From NCBI RefSeq assembly GCF_030252345.1, contig NZ_CP126980.1, forward strand, positions 9,247,501 through 9,311,500: a stretch of 64,000 nucleotides of DNA, in the 5' to 3' direction. The position numbers and the translations under genes were made by a program. Below the pieces are notes generated by a model, which was not told the origin of the DNA, did not search any database, and worked only from the letters and a program-made list of their open reading frames with translations. Below, in pieces: positions 15,598 through 22,560 of the stretch. Origin of the DNA: Actinoplanes oblitus. Its GTDB lineage: Bacteria; Actinomycetota; Actinomycetes; Mycobacteriales; Micromonosporaceae. The first letter of the stretch is position 1. The number at the start of each line of letters is the position of its first letter.

Positions 15598-16854
15598 CTA
15601 ACGCTTCATGCTGACGAGCTCTTGGAGGAGCTCGTCGGAGGTCGTGATGATCTTGGAGTTCGCCTGGAAGCCGCGCTGGGCGACGACGAGGTTGGTGAAC
15701 TCCTGGGCGAGGTCGACGTTCGACATCTCCAGGGCACCACTGATCACCTGTCCCATGCCCGCCTGACCGGGCTGCCCGACCTGGGCGTACCCGGAGTTGA
15801 CGGTGCTGCGGTACAGGGAGTTGCCGACCTTCTCCAGGCCGTTGACGTTCTTGAAGGTGGCCATGGCGACCTGCCCGAGCGTCTGCTTCAGGCCGTTGCT
15901 GTAGACGCCGACGATCTCACCGGTGTCCGACACGGTGTACGCCAGCGAGGTGAGCGCGCCGGCCGTCTGGCCGTCGACGTTGAAGACGCGGGCGTCGTCC
16001 TGCCCCGAGTACATGGTGAGGTCGGCCATCTGCAGGTCGTAGTTGCCGATCGTCATCTTCCCGTCGGCGTTGAGCTTGCCGTCACCGGGAACCGGGGTGT
16101 TGGTGATGATCGTCTTGCCGCTGCTCAGATCGAGTTTCCCGGTGGCGCCCGGGATGTAGGCGCCCGTCGGGTCCTTGAGCTTGATGTCCCACGTCGTCGC
16201 GGCCGCCGGCCGCACCGTGCGGGAGAACTCGGCGGTGACGGTGCTGGCGGCGCCCTTGTCGTCGAAGACCTTGATCGGGATGGTGACGGTGTGCGTGGTG
16301 GCCAGCGGGTCCTCGGGGAGGTCGCTGGTCAGGTTGCCCTTGACGGTGATGTTCTTGGTCGCCGCGGGCGGGATGGTGGCGCCGATCGGCATCTTGATGT
16401 CGCCGGGCTGACCGCCCGCGTTGACCACGCCGTCCACCGCCGTCCAGCCCTGCACCGGCTCACCCGTCGAGGTGACCAGCATGCCGTTGGCGTCGAACGA
16501 GAACGAGCCGGCCCGGGTGTAGAGCTGCTCGTTGCCGCTGCGGGTGATGAAGAAGCCGTCACCCTGGATCATCATGTCGCCGGACTTGCCGGTGGTCTGC
16601 GCGGAGCCCTGGCTGAAGTTGGCCGAGACGCCGGAGACCCGGACACCGAGGCCGACCTGGGCCGGGTTGGTGCCACCCATGCCGCCCTGCGGCGAGCCGG
16701 CCGCGCCGGTCATCTGGCTGAGCGTGTCCTGGAACTGAACCTGGGACGCCTTGTAACCCACCGTGTTGACGTTCGCGATGTTGTTACCGGTGACGTCCAT
16801 CATCTGCTGGTGCGCGTGCAGGCCACTGATACCGGAGTAAAGAGAACGCAGCAT
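15598..16854 (-). CDS. flgE: Flagellar hook protein FlgE
   Basis: This 418-residue protein starts MLRSLYSGISGLHAHQQMMD and continues VTGNNIANVNTVGYKASQVQ, the rod/hook-family N-terminal helix. It then has LGVRVSGVSANFSQGSAQTT and MMIQGDGFFITR, and ends SNVDLAQEFTNLVVAQRGFQ with a coiled C-terminal helix. Length and the variable middle domain (about 140-330) fit a hook protein rather than the shorter FlgF/FlgG rod proteins. It is secreted through the flagellar export gate and assembled by the FlgD cap encoded immediately upstream (50 nt). Confidence 0.93.
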   Translation of the reverse strand: MLRSLYSGISGLHAHQQMMDVTGNNIANVNTVGYKASQVQFQDTLSQMTGAAGSPQGGMGGTNPAQVGLGVRVSGVSANFSQGSAQTTGKSGDMMIQGDGFFITRSGNEQLYTRAGSFSFDANGMLVTSTGEPVQGWTAVDGVVNAGGQPGDIKMPIGATIPPAATKNITVKGNLTSDLPEDPLATTHTVTIPIKVFDDKGAASTVTAEFSRTVRPAAATTWDIKLKDPTGAYIPGATGKLDLSSGKTIITNTPVPGDGKLNADGKMTIGNYDLQMADLTMYSGQDDARVFNVDGQTAGALTSLAYTVSDTGEIVGVYSNGLKQTLGQVAMATFKNVNGLEKVGNSLYRSTVNSGYAQVGQPGQAGMGQVISGALEMSNVDLAQEFTNLVVAQRGFQANSKIITTSDELLQELVSMKR

Positions 16855-16904
16855 GTAAGGCTTTTCCTTCGCTTGTCAGGAGCGGAAAGAGAGGGATTAC
16901 GGAA

Positions 16905-17348
16905 CTAGGCGGTCTGCTGAATCTCCGTGACCTTGGACAGCTCTACATCCGTGTTCCCGACCTTGAGCGTCGGTTCGCTGTCTCCGTTGAGCTTCGCCGC
17001 GGACACCACTCCGGTCTGGTACTGACCGGTCGGGTCCATGTACGTGACGGTCTTGCCGACCAGCGCGCTGGCGTTCATCATGCGCTGGCCCTTCATCATG
17101 CTGATCATGTCTTCCAGCTTCTCGACCTGCGTGAACTGCGCGGTCTGCGCCAGGAACTGGGTCGAATCAGCGGGATTCGACGGGTCCTGGTACTTCAGCT
17201 GGGCGACCAGCAGCTTCATGAAGGTGTCCTTGTCGCCAAGATCCTTCTTGCTGGATGCCTGTTTCGTGGCTTCGGCCTTCTGGGCCGCGGCGGCTGCCTG
17301 CGCGGCGTCCGACGAGGCGCCGGAACCGCCGATTCCAGAGGTCGTCAT
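16905..17348 (-). CDS. flgD: Flagellar hook-capping protein FlgD
   Basis: This 147-residue protein carries the FlgD core: DKDTFMKLLVAQLKYQDP, STQFLAQTAQFTQVEKLEDM and SALVGKTVTYMDPTGQ. It is preceded by an Ala/Ser/Lys-rich 35-residue start. It is shorter than enteric FlgD (about 230), lacking most of the C-terminal Ig-like part, as is usual in Gram-positive bacteria. It caps the growing hook made by FlgE. A candidate motility promoter lies at 17383-17409, about 35 bases upstream. Confidence 0.9.
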   Translation of the reverse strand: MTTSGIGGSGASSDAAQAAAAAQKAEATKQASSKKDLGDKDTFMKLLVAQLKYQDPSNPADSTQFLAQTAQFTQVEKLEDMISMMKGQRMMNASALVGKTVTYMDPTGQYQTGVVSAAKLNGDSEPTLKVGNTDVELSKVTEIQQTA

Positions 17349-17382
17349 TGACTTCTCCTGTCCCTTGGCAAGCTCAATCTAA

Positions 17383-17409
17383 GCTTCGGCCCGGGCGCGA
17401 CATTGCTTA
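17383..17409 (-). promoter_or_regulatory. Candidate motility sigma-factor promoter of flgD-flgE
   Basis: The minus strand reads TAAG, 15 bases, then GCCGAAGC. This matches the TAAA-N15-GCCGATAA pattern of FliA-type sigma factors at 3 of 4 and 5 of 8 bases, with ideal spacing. It is placed about 35 nt before the flgD ATG. Confidence 0.5.
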
Positions 17410-17418
17410 GCCACAAAT

Positions 17419-17450
17419 TTGCGGGCCCGCCGATACCGGCGGGCCCGCAA
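17419..17450 (-). terminator. Hairpin terminator at the end of the chemotaxis operon
   Basis: A perfect 14-bp stem (ttgcgggcccgccg) with the loop ATAC lies 39 nt beyond the stop of the last chemotaxis gene and just upstream of the flgD promoter. Confidence 0.8.
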
Positions 17451-17489
17451 GGAACAATCTTCGATTTTTTCGCGCCCGAACGCCAACCC

Positions 17490-17978
17490 TCAGGGCGCCA
17501 GCGACAGGCTGAGCTTGCCCTTGCCGTACCGGTTGACCTCGACCATCAGGTCCAGCCGGCGGCCGAGGGCGAGCAGCACCGCGCGGGCGTCGCCCGGCAG
17601 TTCCATGCCCGGGTAGATCACCTGGTAGAGCTTGACGTGCGGCGCGCCCTCCTTGTTGAGCAGGCTGGTGAAGATGTTGCACAGCTCGAAGACGTTCTCC
17701 GCCAGGTTCGGGAAGAGCTGCTTCTCGTCGATGCTGTCCTCCGCCGCACCGGCCGGCAGCAGGCCGAGCGCGGCACCGGCGTTCGCCGCCAGGCTCAGCT
17801 GCATGCCCATGGCCGCATAGATCTTCTGACCGGCGTCGGTGAAGATCGCGACCGTGGCGGTCCGGATCTCCTCCGCGCTGAGCGGGTCACCGGGGCTGAC
17901 GGTCACCTCACGGCCGAGGAGGTCCTCGAACAGGTTGCGTACGGCTAAAGAGCCAGGAAGAACCGAGACGTCAGACAT
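17490..17978 (-). CDS. CheX/CheC-like protein ending the chemotaxis operon
   Basis: This 162-residue protein has no family I can name with certainty. Residues 94-123 read ENVFELCNIFTSLLNKEG, then APHVKLYQVIYP. The E94-x3-E98-x2-N101 core and the following ...VKLYQVIYP strand align with E93-x2-N96 and LSLPQVV of the CheX encoded two genes upstream. The E-x2-N pair is the catalytic core of CheC/CheX/FliY phosphatases. The rest is alpha/beta with an Ala/Leu-rich middle (SLAANAGAALGLLPAGA) and no membrane segment. It follows cheY by 7 nt and is the last gene before the hairpin at 17419-17450. Inference: a second CheY-P phosphatase or a binding-only relative. Confidence 0.65.
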   Translation of the reverse strand: MSDVSVLPGSLAVRNLFEDLLGREVTVSPGDPLSAEEIRTATVAIFTDAGQKIYAAMGMQLSLAANAGAALGLLPAGAAEDSIDEKQLFPNLAENVFELCNIFTSLLNKEGAPHVKLYQVIYPGMELPGDARAVLLALGRRLDLMVEVNRYGKGKLSLSLAP

Positions 17979-17985
17979 GTCGCAA

Positions 17986-18348
17986 TCATCCCAAAATAGG
18001 AGCGAAAACTTCGTCGAATCGCTCAGCGGTGAAGGGCTTGACGATGAAGAACGCCGAGCCGGAGGCTTCGGCGGCCGTCTTCATCTCGGGCGTGCACTCC
18101 GAGGTGACGAAACCGAATTTGACGTTGTTACCGGCCGCCCGGAGCTGCCGTAGCACCTCGATACCGGTCATACCGGGCATATTCCAGTCAGAGATGACCA
18201 GATCCGGCTTCTCCGCCGTGGTCTTGTCGAAGGCCTCCTGGCCATCGGCCGCCTCGACCAGGTCATGGTCGCCGAACCCGGCCTGCCGCAGGGTACGGAC
18301 AACGATCTGCCGCATCACCCGGCTGTCATCGGCGATGAGGATCTTCAT
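17986..18348 (-). CDS. cheY: CheY-type single-domain response regulator (second copy in operon)
   Basis: This 120-residue receiver has the full active site: the acidic pair D7-D8 in IADDSR, phospho-acceptor Asp54 in ISDWNMPGMTG, Thr82 in FVTSE and Lys104 in IVKPF. There is no output domain. Phosphorylated by CheA, it should bind the motor switch. Its ATG overlaps the cheX stop (ATGA). A second CheY (18827-19222) lies on the other side of cheX, so which one drives the motor cannot be told from sequence. Confidence 0.9.
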   Translation of the reverse strand: MKILIADDSRVMRQIVVRTLRQAGFGDHDLVEAADGQEAFDKTTAEKPDLVISDWNMPGMTGIEVLRQLRAAGNNVKFGFVTSECTPEMKTAAEASGSAFFIVKPFTAERFDEVFAPILG

Positions 18349-18830
18349 GCACCCTCCTCCTTCGTGTCGGTGCTGCTCTGCCACATCGAAATGGACACCG
18401 GCTCGCCTTCCCAGAGTCCATAGACGCCGCTGATGCGTTCGGTGTTCGGATAACGCGCCGAGCTCTCCGGCGCGAGCACCACTTGCGGGAGCGACAACTG
18501 CGCTCCCGCCGGAAGCATCGCCTTGACGTTGCCGCCCACGATGTTCGCCAGTTCGCCCAGGGTGTCGGAGATGTCCTCCTCGCTGACCTCCTCCAGCTCC
18601 ATGGCCAGGAAGGCGGCCGCGGCGCGCTTGGCGGCGGCCCGGGAGGACGCGTACACGACGTGCCCGCTCCACGACCCGGTGATCGACACTGACGAATGCA
18701 CCTCGGAGGGCTGATTCTCGTCGTACGTCTGCATCAGGGGGCTGACACCCTCCGGGTCGAGGTACGCCTCCCAAACCTGCTCCACCATCTCAGCGAGGTC
18801 GTTCTCGTCCACCTCGACTTCGACACTCAT
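18345..18830 (-). CDS. cheX: CheY-P phosphatase CheX
   Basis: This 161-residue protein shows the CheX catalytic helix DISDTLGELANIVGGNVKAM, with E93-x2-N96, followed by LSLPQVVLAP. An earlier strand-rich part (SSVSITGSWSGHVVYASS) fits the CheC/CheX fold. CheX dephosphorylates CheY-P and replaces CheZ in many Gram-positive bacteria. It is flanked by two cheY genes with 4-nt overlaps on both sides, which supports the role strongly. Confidence 0.85.
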   Translation of the reverse strand: MSVEVEVDENDLAEMVEQVWEAYLDPEGVSPLMQTYDENQPSEVHSSVSITGSWSGHVVYASSRAAAKRAAAAFLAMELEEVSEEDISDTLGELANIVGGNVKAMLPAGAQLSLPQVVLAPESSARYPNTERISGVYGLWEGEPVSISMWQSSTDTKEEGA

Positions 18831-19222
18831 GAGTTCGCTCCGGTCGGCACGAGGCCCAGCAGGGCCAGTTTTTCGATCATGGCGCCCTCGGTGAAGGGCT
18901 TGATCACATATTCGTGAGCGCCCGCGGCGAGCGCCCGGACGATCTGGCTCTGTTCGCTCTCGGTAGTGACCATCACCAGGGTCATCTCCCGCAGCCGGGG
19001 TTCCGCCCGGACCTTCATGACGAACTCGAGCCCGTTCATGTTGGGCATGTTCCAGTCGATGAGGGCCAGCGCGGGCACCTCGGTCATGTCAGCGAGCAGG
19101 TCGAGCGCCTCCTTGCCGTCACCGGCCTCCACCGCCTCGAAGTTGAGCTTCGTGACGATGCGCTTGAGGATCATGCGCATCGCGCGCGAATCGTCGATCA
19201 CCATGGCGCGCATCGGCGTCAT
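18827..19222 (-). CDS. cheY: CheY-type single-domain response regulator (first copy in operon)
   Basis: This 131-residue receiver has D10-D11 in VIDDSRAMRMILKRIV, acceptor Asp56 in LIDWNMPNMNGLEF, Thr86 in MVTTESE and the Lys in YVIKPFTEGAM. It resembles chemotaxis CheY of Gram-positive bacteria and has no output domain. It overlaps cheR upstream and cheX downstream by 4 nt each. With the second copy at 17986-18348, one could act on the motor and the other could be a phosphate sink; this is inference. Confidence 0.9.
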   Translation of the reverse strand: MTPMRAMVIDDSRAMRMILKRIVTKLNFEAVEAGDGKEALDLLADMTEVPALALIDWNMPNMNGLEFVMKVRAEPRLREMTLVMVTTESEQSQIVRALAAGAHEYVIKPFTEGAMIEKLALLGLVPTGANS

Positions 19223-20064
19223 CCCCTCCTTCCGGCGCCCGCGGGCACCGCGTTACGGACTCGGTAGGCGGACGTGCGGCCCGCGGCCACCCGCTCGTAG
19301 TTGTCGTCGATCCCGATCGTGGTCTCGGCCGCGCCGAGGAAGAGCCAGCCGTCCGGCCGCAGGATCTTCGCGGCGTTCTGCAGCACCTGCCGCTTGGTGG
19401 CGACGTCGAAATAGATCAGGACATTGCGCAGGAAGATCACGTCGAACGGCTGCATCGGCGGGAACGGCGCGGTCAGGCTCATGTGCTTGAACGAGACGCT
19501 CTTGCGCAGTGCCGGGATGACCCGCCAGTGCGCACCGGCCCGCTCGAAGTACTGCACCAGCTGGGTGGCCGGCAGACCGCGGTTCACCTCGACCTGGCTG
19601 TACTCGGCCTTCTGCGCCCGCTCGACCATCGCGGTGGAGATGTCGGTGCCCTGGATCTCGTACGACCAACCGGCCGGCAGCGCCTCCTGCAGCGTGATCG
19701 CCAGACTGTACGCCTCCTGGCCGCTGGAGCTGGCCGCCGACCAGAAGCGCAGCTTGCGGGCGCTGGCCCGGGACTTGATTAGCTCCGGCAGCACCACGTC
19801 GGTGAGCGCCGAGAACGGCTCCCGGTCCCGGAAGAACGAGGTCTCGTTGGTGGTGAGCGCGTCGATGATCTTCCGCTGGTGCTGCGGGTTCGGGCGCTTC
19901 TGCAGATCCGCGATGAAGTCGTTGACGTTCGGCGCCCCGACCGCGCGTGCCACCGGGATCAACCGGGCCTCGACCAGGTATTCCTTGCCGGGCGCCAGCA
20001 CGATGGACGCCTCTCGCCGCACCAGGTTGGCGACGAACGTGAACTCCGCCTGGGACAGGGTCAT
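19219..20064 (-). CDS. cheR: Chemoreceptor glutamate methyltransferase CheR
   Basis: This 281-residue protein has the CheR N-terminal helical domain (about 1-80) with NETSFFRDREPF, and a SAM-binding Rossmann domain with LRFWSAASSSGQEAYSLAI (the GE-type motif, here SGQE), IQGTDIS and FDVIFLRNVLIYF. It methylates receptor glutamates using S-adenosylmethionine for adaptation. No pentapeptide-binding beta insertion is obvious. It overlaps cheB and cheY by 4 nt each. No receptor gene is present in the window, so its substrates are encoded elsewhere. Confidence 0.94.
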   Translation of the reverse strand: MTLSQAEFTFVANLVRREASIVLAPGKEYLVEARLIPVARAVGAPNVNDFIADLQKRPNPQHQRKIIDALTTNETSFFRDREPFSALTDVVLPELIKSRASARKLRFWSAASSSGQEAYSLAITLQEALPAGWSYEIQGTDISTAMVERAQKAEYSQVEVNRGLPATQLVQYFERAGAHWRVIPALRKSVSFKHMSLTAPFPPMQPFDVIFLRNVLIYFDVATKRQVLQNAAKILRPDGWLFLGAAETTIGIDDNYERVAAGRTSAYRVRNAVPAGAGRRG

Positions 20065-21236
20065 CGGACCACCGCCGCGGACCGGCCCATCCGTACCCGG
20101 TTCAACAGCGCACCGGCGATCCGGTCCAGCGGCAGCACCTCGTCCGCCAGACCCGCGCCGACCACGGCGCCGGGCATGCCCCAGACCACCGAACTCGCCT
20201 CGTCCTGCGCCAGGATCTCGCAGCCCGCGTCGCGTAGCACTTTCGCACCACCCCGTCCGTCTTGTCCCATTCCAGTGAGCACCGCGGCGAAAGCGGTGCT
20301 GCCGTACAGCGCCGCCACCGACCGGAACATCACGTCCACGGCGGGGCGGCAGGAGTTCTCTTGCGGTGCGTTGCTGAGCTGGGTCAGCGTCGAGGTACCG
20401 CGCCGGTTGAAGACCAGATGCCGGTCACCAGGGGCGATGTAGACCGTGCCGGCGGCGAGCTCCATCCCGTCACCGGCCTCCACCACCTTCAGCGGGATGC
20501 TGCGGTCCAGCCGCTCGGCGAACATCTTGGTGAAGACCGGGGGCATGTGCTGGGTGATCACCACCGGCACCGGCAGGTCGCCCGGGAGACCGAGCAGCAC
20601 CTTGGTGAGCGCGTCCGGGCCGCCGGTGGACGAGCCGATCGCCAGGATGTCGATCCGGCCCTGCGGACCGCGGCGGGCCGGCACCGGGGGGCGGGCCGGG
20701 ACCGGGCCGGCGGTGGCCGGGCGGGCGAGGCCGGCCGGCGGCAGTCCGGGGCGTCCCGGCACCGGACCCGCGCCGGGCCGCAGACCGGCCGCCGGAGCGG
20801 GACCCCGGGGCGGCGCGCCCGGTGGCGGGCGGCGGCGACCGCCGAGCGCCTGGATCTTCGGTACGAGCTGCTCCCGCACCGCCGCTATCGACTCCTTCAC
20901 CGACCCGACGTTGCTCGGCTTGGTGACGTAGTCGGTGGCACCCGCGGAGAGCGCCTCGAGGGTCGCCGTGGCACCCGCGGCGGACAGCGTGCTGAACATG
21001 ATCACCGGCAGCTGGGCGTGCCGTTTCCGCAGCTCACGAACGGCTTCGATACCGTCCATCTCCGGCATCTCGATGTCCATGGTGATCACGTCGGGCTTGA
21101 GCTGGTCGATCTTGGCCTGCGCCAGCAGGCCGTTCGCCGCGGTGCCGACCACCTGGATGCCCGGCGCCTCCCCGAGAGCGTCGACGATCAGCCGACGGAC
21201 CACCACGGAATCGTCGACGACGAGAACCGAGATCAT
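20061..21236 (-). CDS. cheB: Chemotaxis response regulator protein-glutamate methylesterase CheB
   Basis: The ATG at 21236 gives 391 residues; a longer upstream open frame has no support. Residues 1-120 are a receiver with acceptor Asp54 (ITMDIEMPEMDG) and Lys106. Residues about 195-385 are the methylesterase with the catalytic triad Ser203 (IGSSTGGP), His230 (ITQHMPP) and Asp326 (GMGQDGRGG). The linker (about 133-192) is unusually Pro/Gly/Arg-rich and long. CheB removes methyl groups from receptors, opposing CheR. It starts 13 nt after the unknown 290-residue gene. Confidence 0.95.
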   Translation of the reverse strand: MISVLVVDDSVVVRRLIVDALGEAPGIQVVGTAANGLLAQAKIDQLKPDVITMDIEMPEMDGIEAVRELRKRHAQLPVIMFSTLSAAGATATLEALSAGATDYVTKPSNVGSVKESIAAVREQLVPKIQALGGRRRPPPGAPPRGPAPAAGLRPGAGPVPGRPGLPPAGLARPATAGPVPARPPVPARRGPQGRIDILAIGSSTGGPDALTKVLLGLPGDLPVPVVITQHMPPVFTKMFAERLDRSIPLKVVEAGDGMELAAGTVYIAPGDRHLVFNRRGTSTLTQLSNAPQENSCRPAVDVMFRSVAALYGSTAFAAVLTGMGQDGRGGAKVLRDAGCEILAQDEASSVVWGMPGAVVGAGLADEVLPLDRIAGALLNRVRMGRSAAVVR

Positions 21237-21249
21237 TCGACCACTCCCT

Positions 21250-22122
21250 TCAACCGAGCCAGGCCGGACCGAGCGCCGCCACGACCGGTGCGAGCAACCG
21301 GTGCGCCGTCGCGGTGTCCAGCAGATCGCGGACGACCAGCGCCTGAACGGCGCCGCTGAGCATGTTCCAGACCCCACCGGCCCGATCGGCCAGCGGAATC
21401 CCGGCCGTGTCCACCGCCTGCACCAGCAGCATCTGCGCTGCGGCGGCGGTGCGGACCCGGTCCGACAGGTACGCCGCCCAGGACGCCGAGTGCACGGCGG
21501 GCGACCATCCGGCGGTGTTGCGCCGGGCGTCGTCGGCTGCCGTCGAAACCCGCTCCCGATCCTCCGGACGCAGCGTGCGCAGCCGGTCGAGCAGGGCGGA
21601 GACGGTGTAGTGGTGCGGGCCCAGATCGATCGGGGCACCCGCTGGCAACTTCTTCATCGCCGACACCCAGCCGGCGCCGAGGCGCCGGCGGCTGTCGTCG
21701 TCCAGCACCTCACGCAGGTAGCAGCCGACCGCCGCGTCGCAGAGCAGCGCGGTGGCGGAGGCCGCCTCCTCGGTCTGCCGCGCCTCGCGGCCGGTGCCCT
21801 CCCAGGTCCACGACATCACGTCGTAGCGCAGGCAGGTGAGCAGCGCGTCGACCGAGCCGATCGGCGCGCGCTCGACAAGGGCCAGATTGCCCGCCGGGTC
21901 GTCCTTCGACATGCCCTTGAGGTTGGGCATCCGGCGCGCGGCGCTCTCCACCTCCACCCAGAGCGGGCCCCGGACACCCTCGTCCGGGAGCCGCTCGGCG
22001 AGCACGGGCAGATCGGCGCGCTGCAGGCGCAGCCCGCGCAGCAGGACGTCGGCCGCCGCCGACCCGCCCTGCAGGCGGGTCAGGTCGAAGCCCAGGACGG
22101 GGGCACTGACCAGGCTGTACAT
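21250..22122 (-). CDS. Conserved-looking unknown protein between cheW and cheB
   Basis: This 290-residue protein has no domain I can recognise. It is soluble in appearance, with no signal peptide or membrane segment, and is mostly helical with many Ala, Leu and Arg residues. Notable patches are LLTCLRYDVMSWTWEGTGRE, LCDAAVGCYLREVLDDDSRR and DLGPHHYTVSALLDRLRTLR. Its ATG overlaps the cheW stop by one base (TGATG) and cheB follows at 13 nt, so it is co-transcribed with the adaptation genes. Inference: an accessory chemotaxis factor specific to actinomycetes. Codon use matches its neighbours. Confidence 0.75.
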   Translation of the reverse strand: MYSLVSAPVLGFDLTRLQGGSAAADVLLRGLRLQRADLPVLAERLPDEGVRGPLWVEVESAARRMPNLKGMSKDDPAGNLALVERAPIGSVDALLTCLRYDVMSWTWEGTGREARQTEEAASATALLCDAAVGCYLREVLDDDSRRRLGAGWVSAMKKLPAGAPIDLGPHHYTVSALLDRLRTLRPEDRERVSTAADDARRNTAGWSPAVHSASWAAYLSDRVRTAAAAQMLLVQAVDTAGIPLADRAGGVWNMLSGAVQALVVRDLLDTATAHRLLAPVVAALGPAWLG

Positions 22123-22559
22123 CAGTTCGTGGCGCGGTACGTGTCGACCGCCTGATTGACGTCGAGAGCCAGCATCAGGCGCCCGTCCAGCTTGAACGTG
22201 CCGACCACCAGCTCCCGGGTCGGCCCGCTGAGCGTGTCCGGCGGTGGCTCGAAGGTCTCGTCGTCCAGATCGACCACCTCTCCGATCTTGTCCACCAGCA
22301 GGGACACCGGTTCCCCGTCGCCGCGCAGGATCACGTTCATCACCGGACCCTGCAGCGCCTGCCGGGCCAGCCCCAGCTGGACCCGCAGGTCGACCGCCGC
22401 GATCACCTGGCCGCGCAGGTTGAACAGGCCACCGACGGCCGGCGGCGCGAGCGGCACCGGGGTGTACTCGTTGTACGAGAGCACCTCCTGCACCGTGTGC
22501 ACCTCCACCCCGAAGAGCTGGCCGTCCACCTCGAAGGTGGCGAACTGGCGACTCGCCAT
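22122..22559 (-). CDS. cheW: Chemotaxis coupling protein CheW
   Basis: This 145-residue protein is a single CheW domain: FATFEVDGQLFGVEVHTVQE, VLSYNEYTPVPLAPPAVGGL, FNLRGQVIAAVDLRVQLGL, PVSLLVDKIGEVVDL and KLDGRLMLALDV. It links chemoreceptors to the CheA kinase in the polar array. It starts one base after the cheA stop and overlaps the following unknown gene by one base. Confidence 0.94.
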   Translation of the reverse strand: MASRQFATFEVDGQLFGVEVHTVQEVLSYNEYTPVPLAPPAVGGLFNLRGQVIAAVDLRVQLGLARQALQGPVMNVILRGDGEPVSLLVDKIGEVVDLDDETFEPPPDTLSGPTRELVVGTFKLDGRLMLALDVNQAVDTYRATN

Positions 22560-22560
22560 G

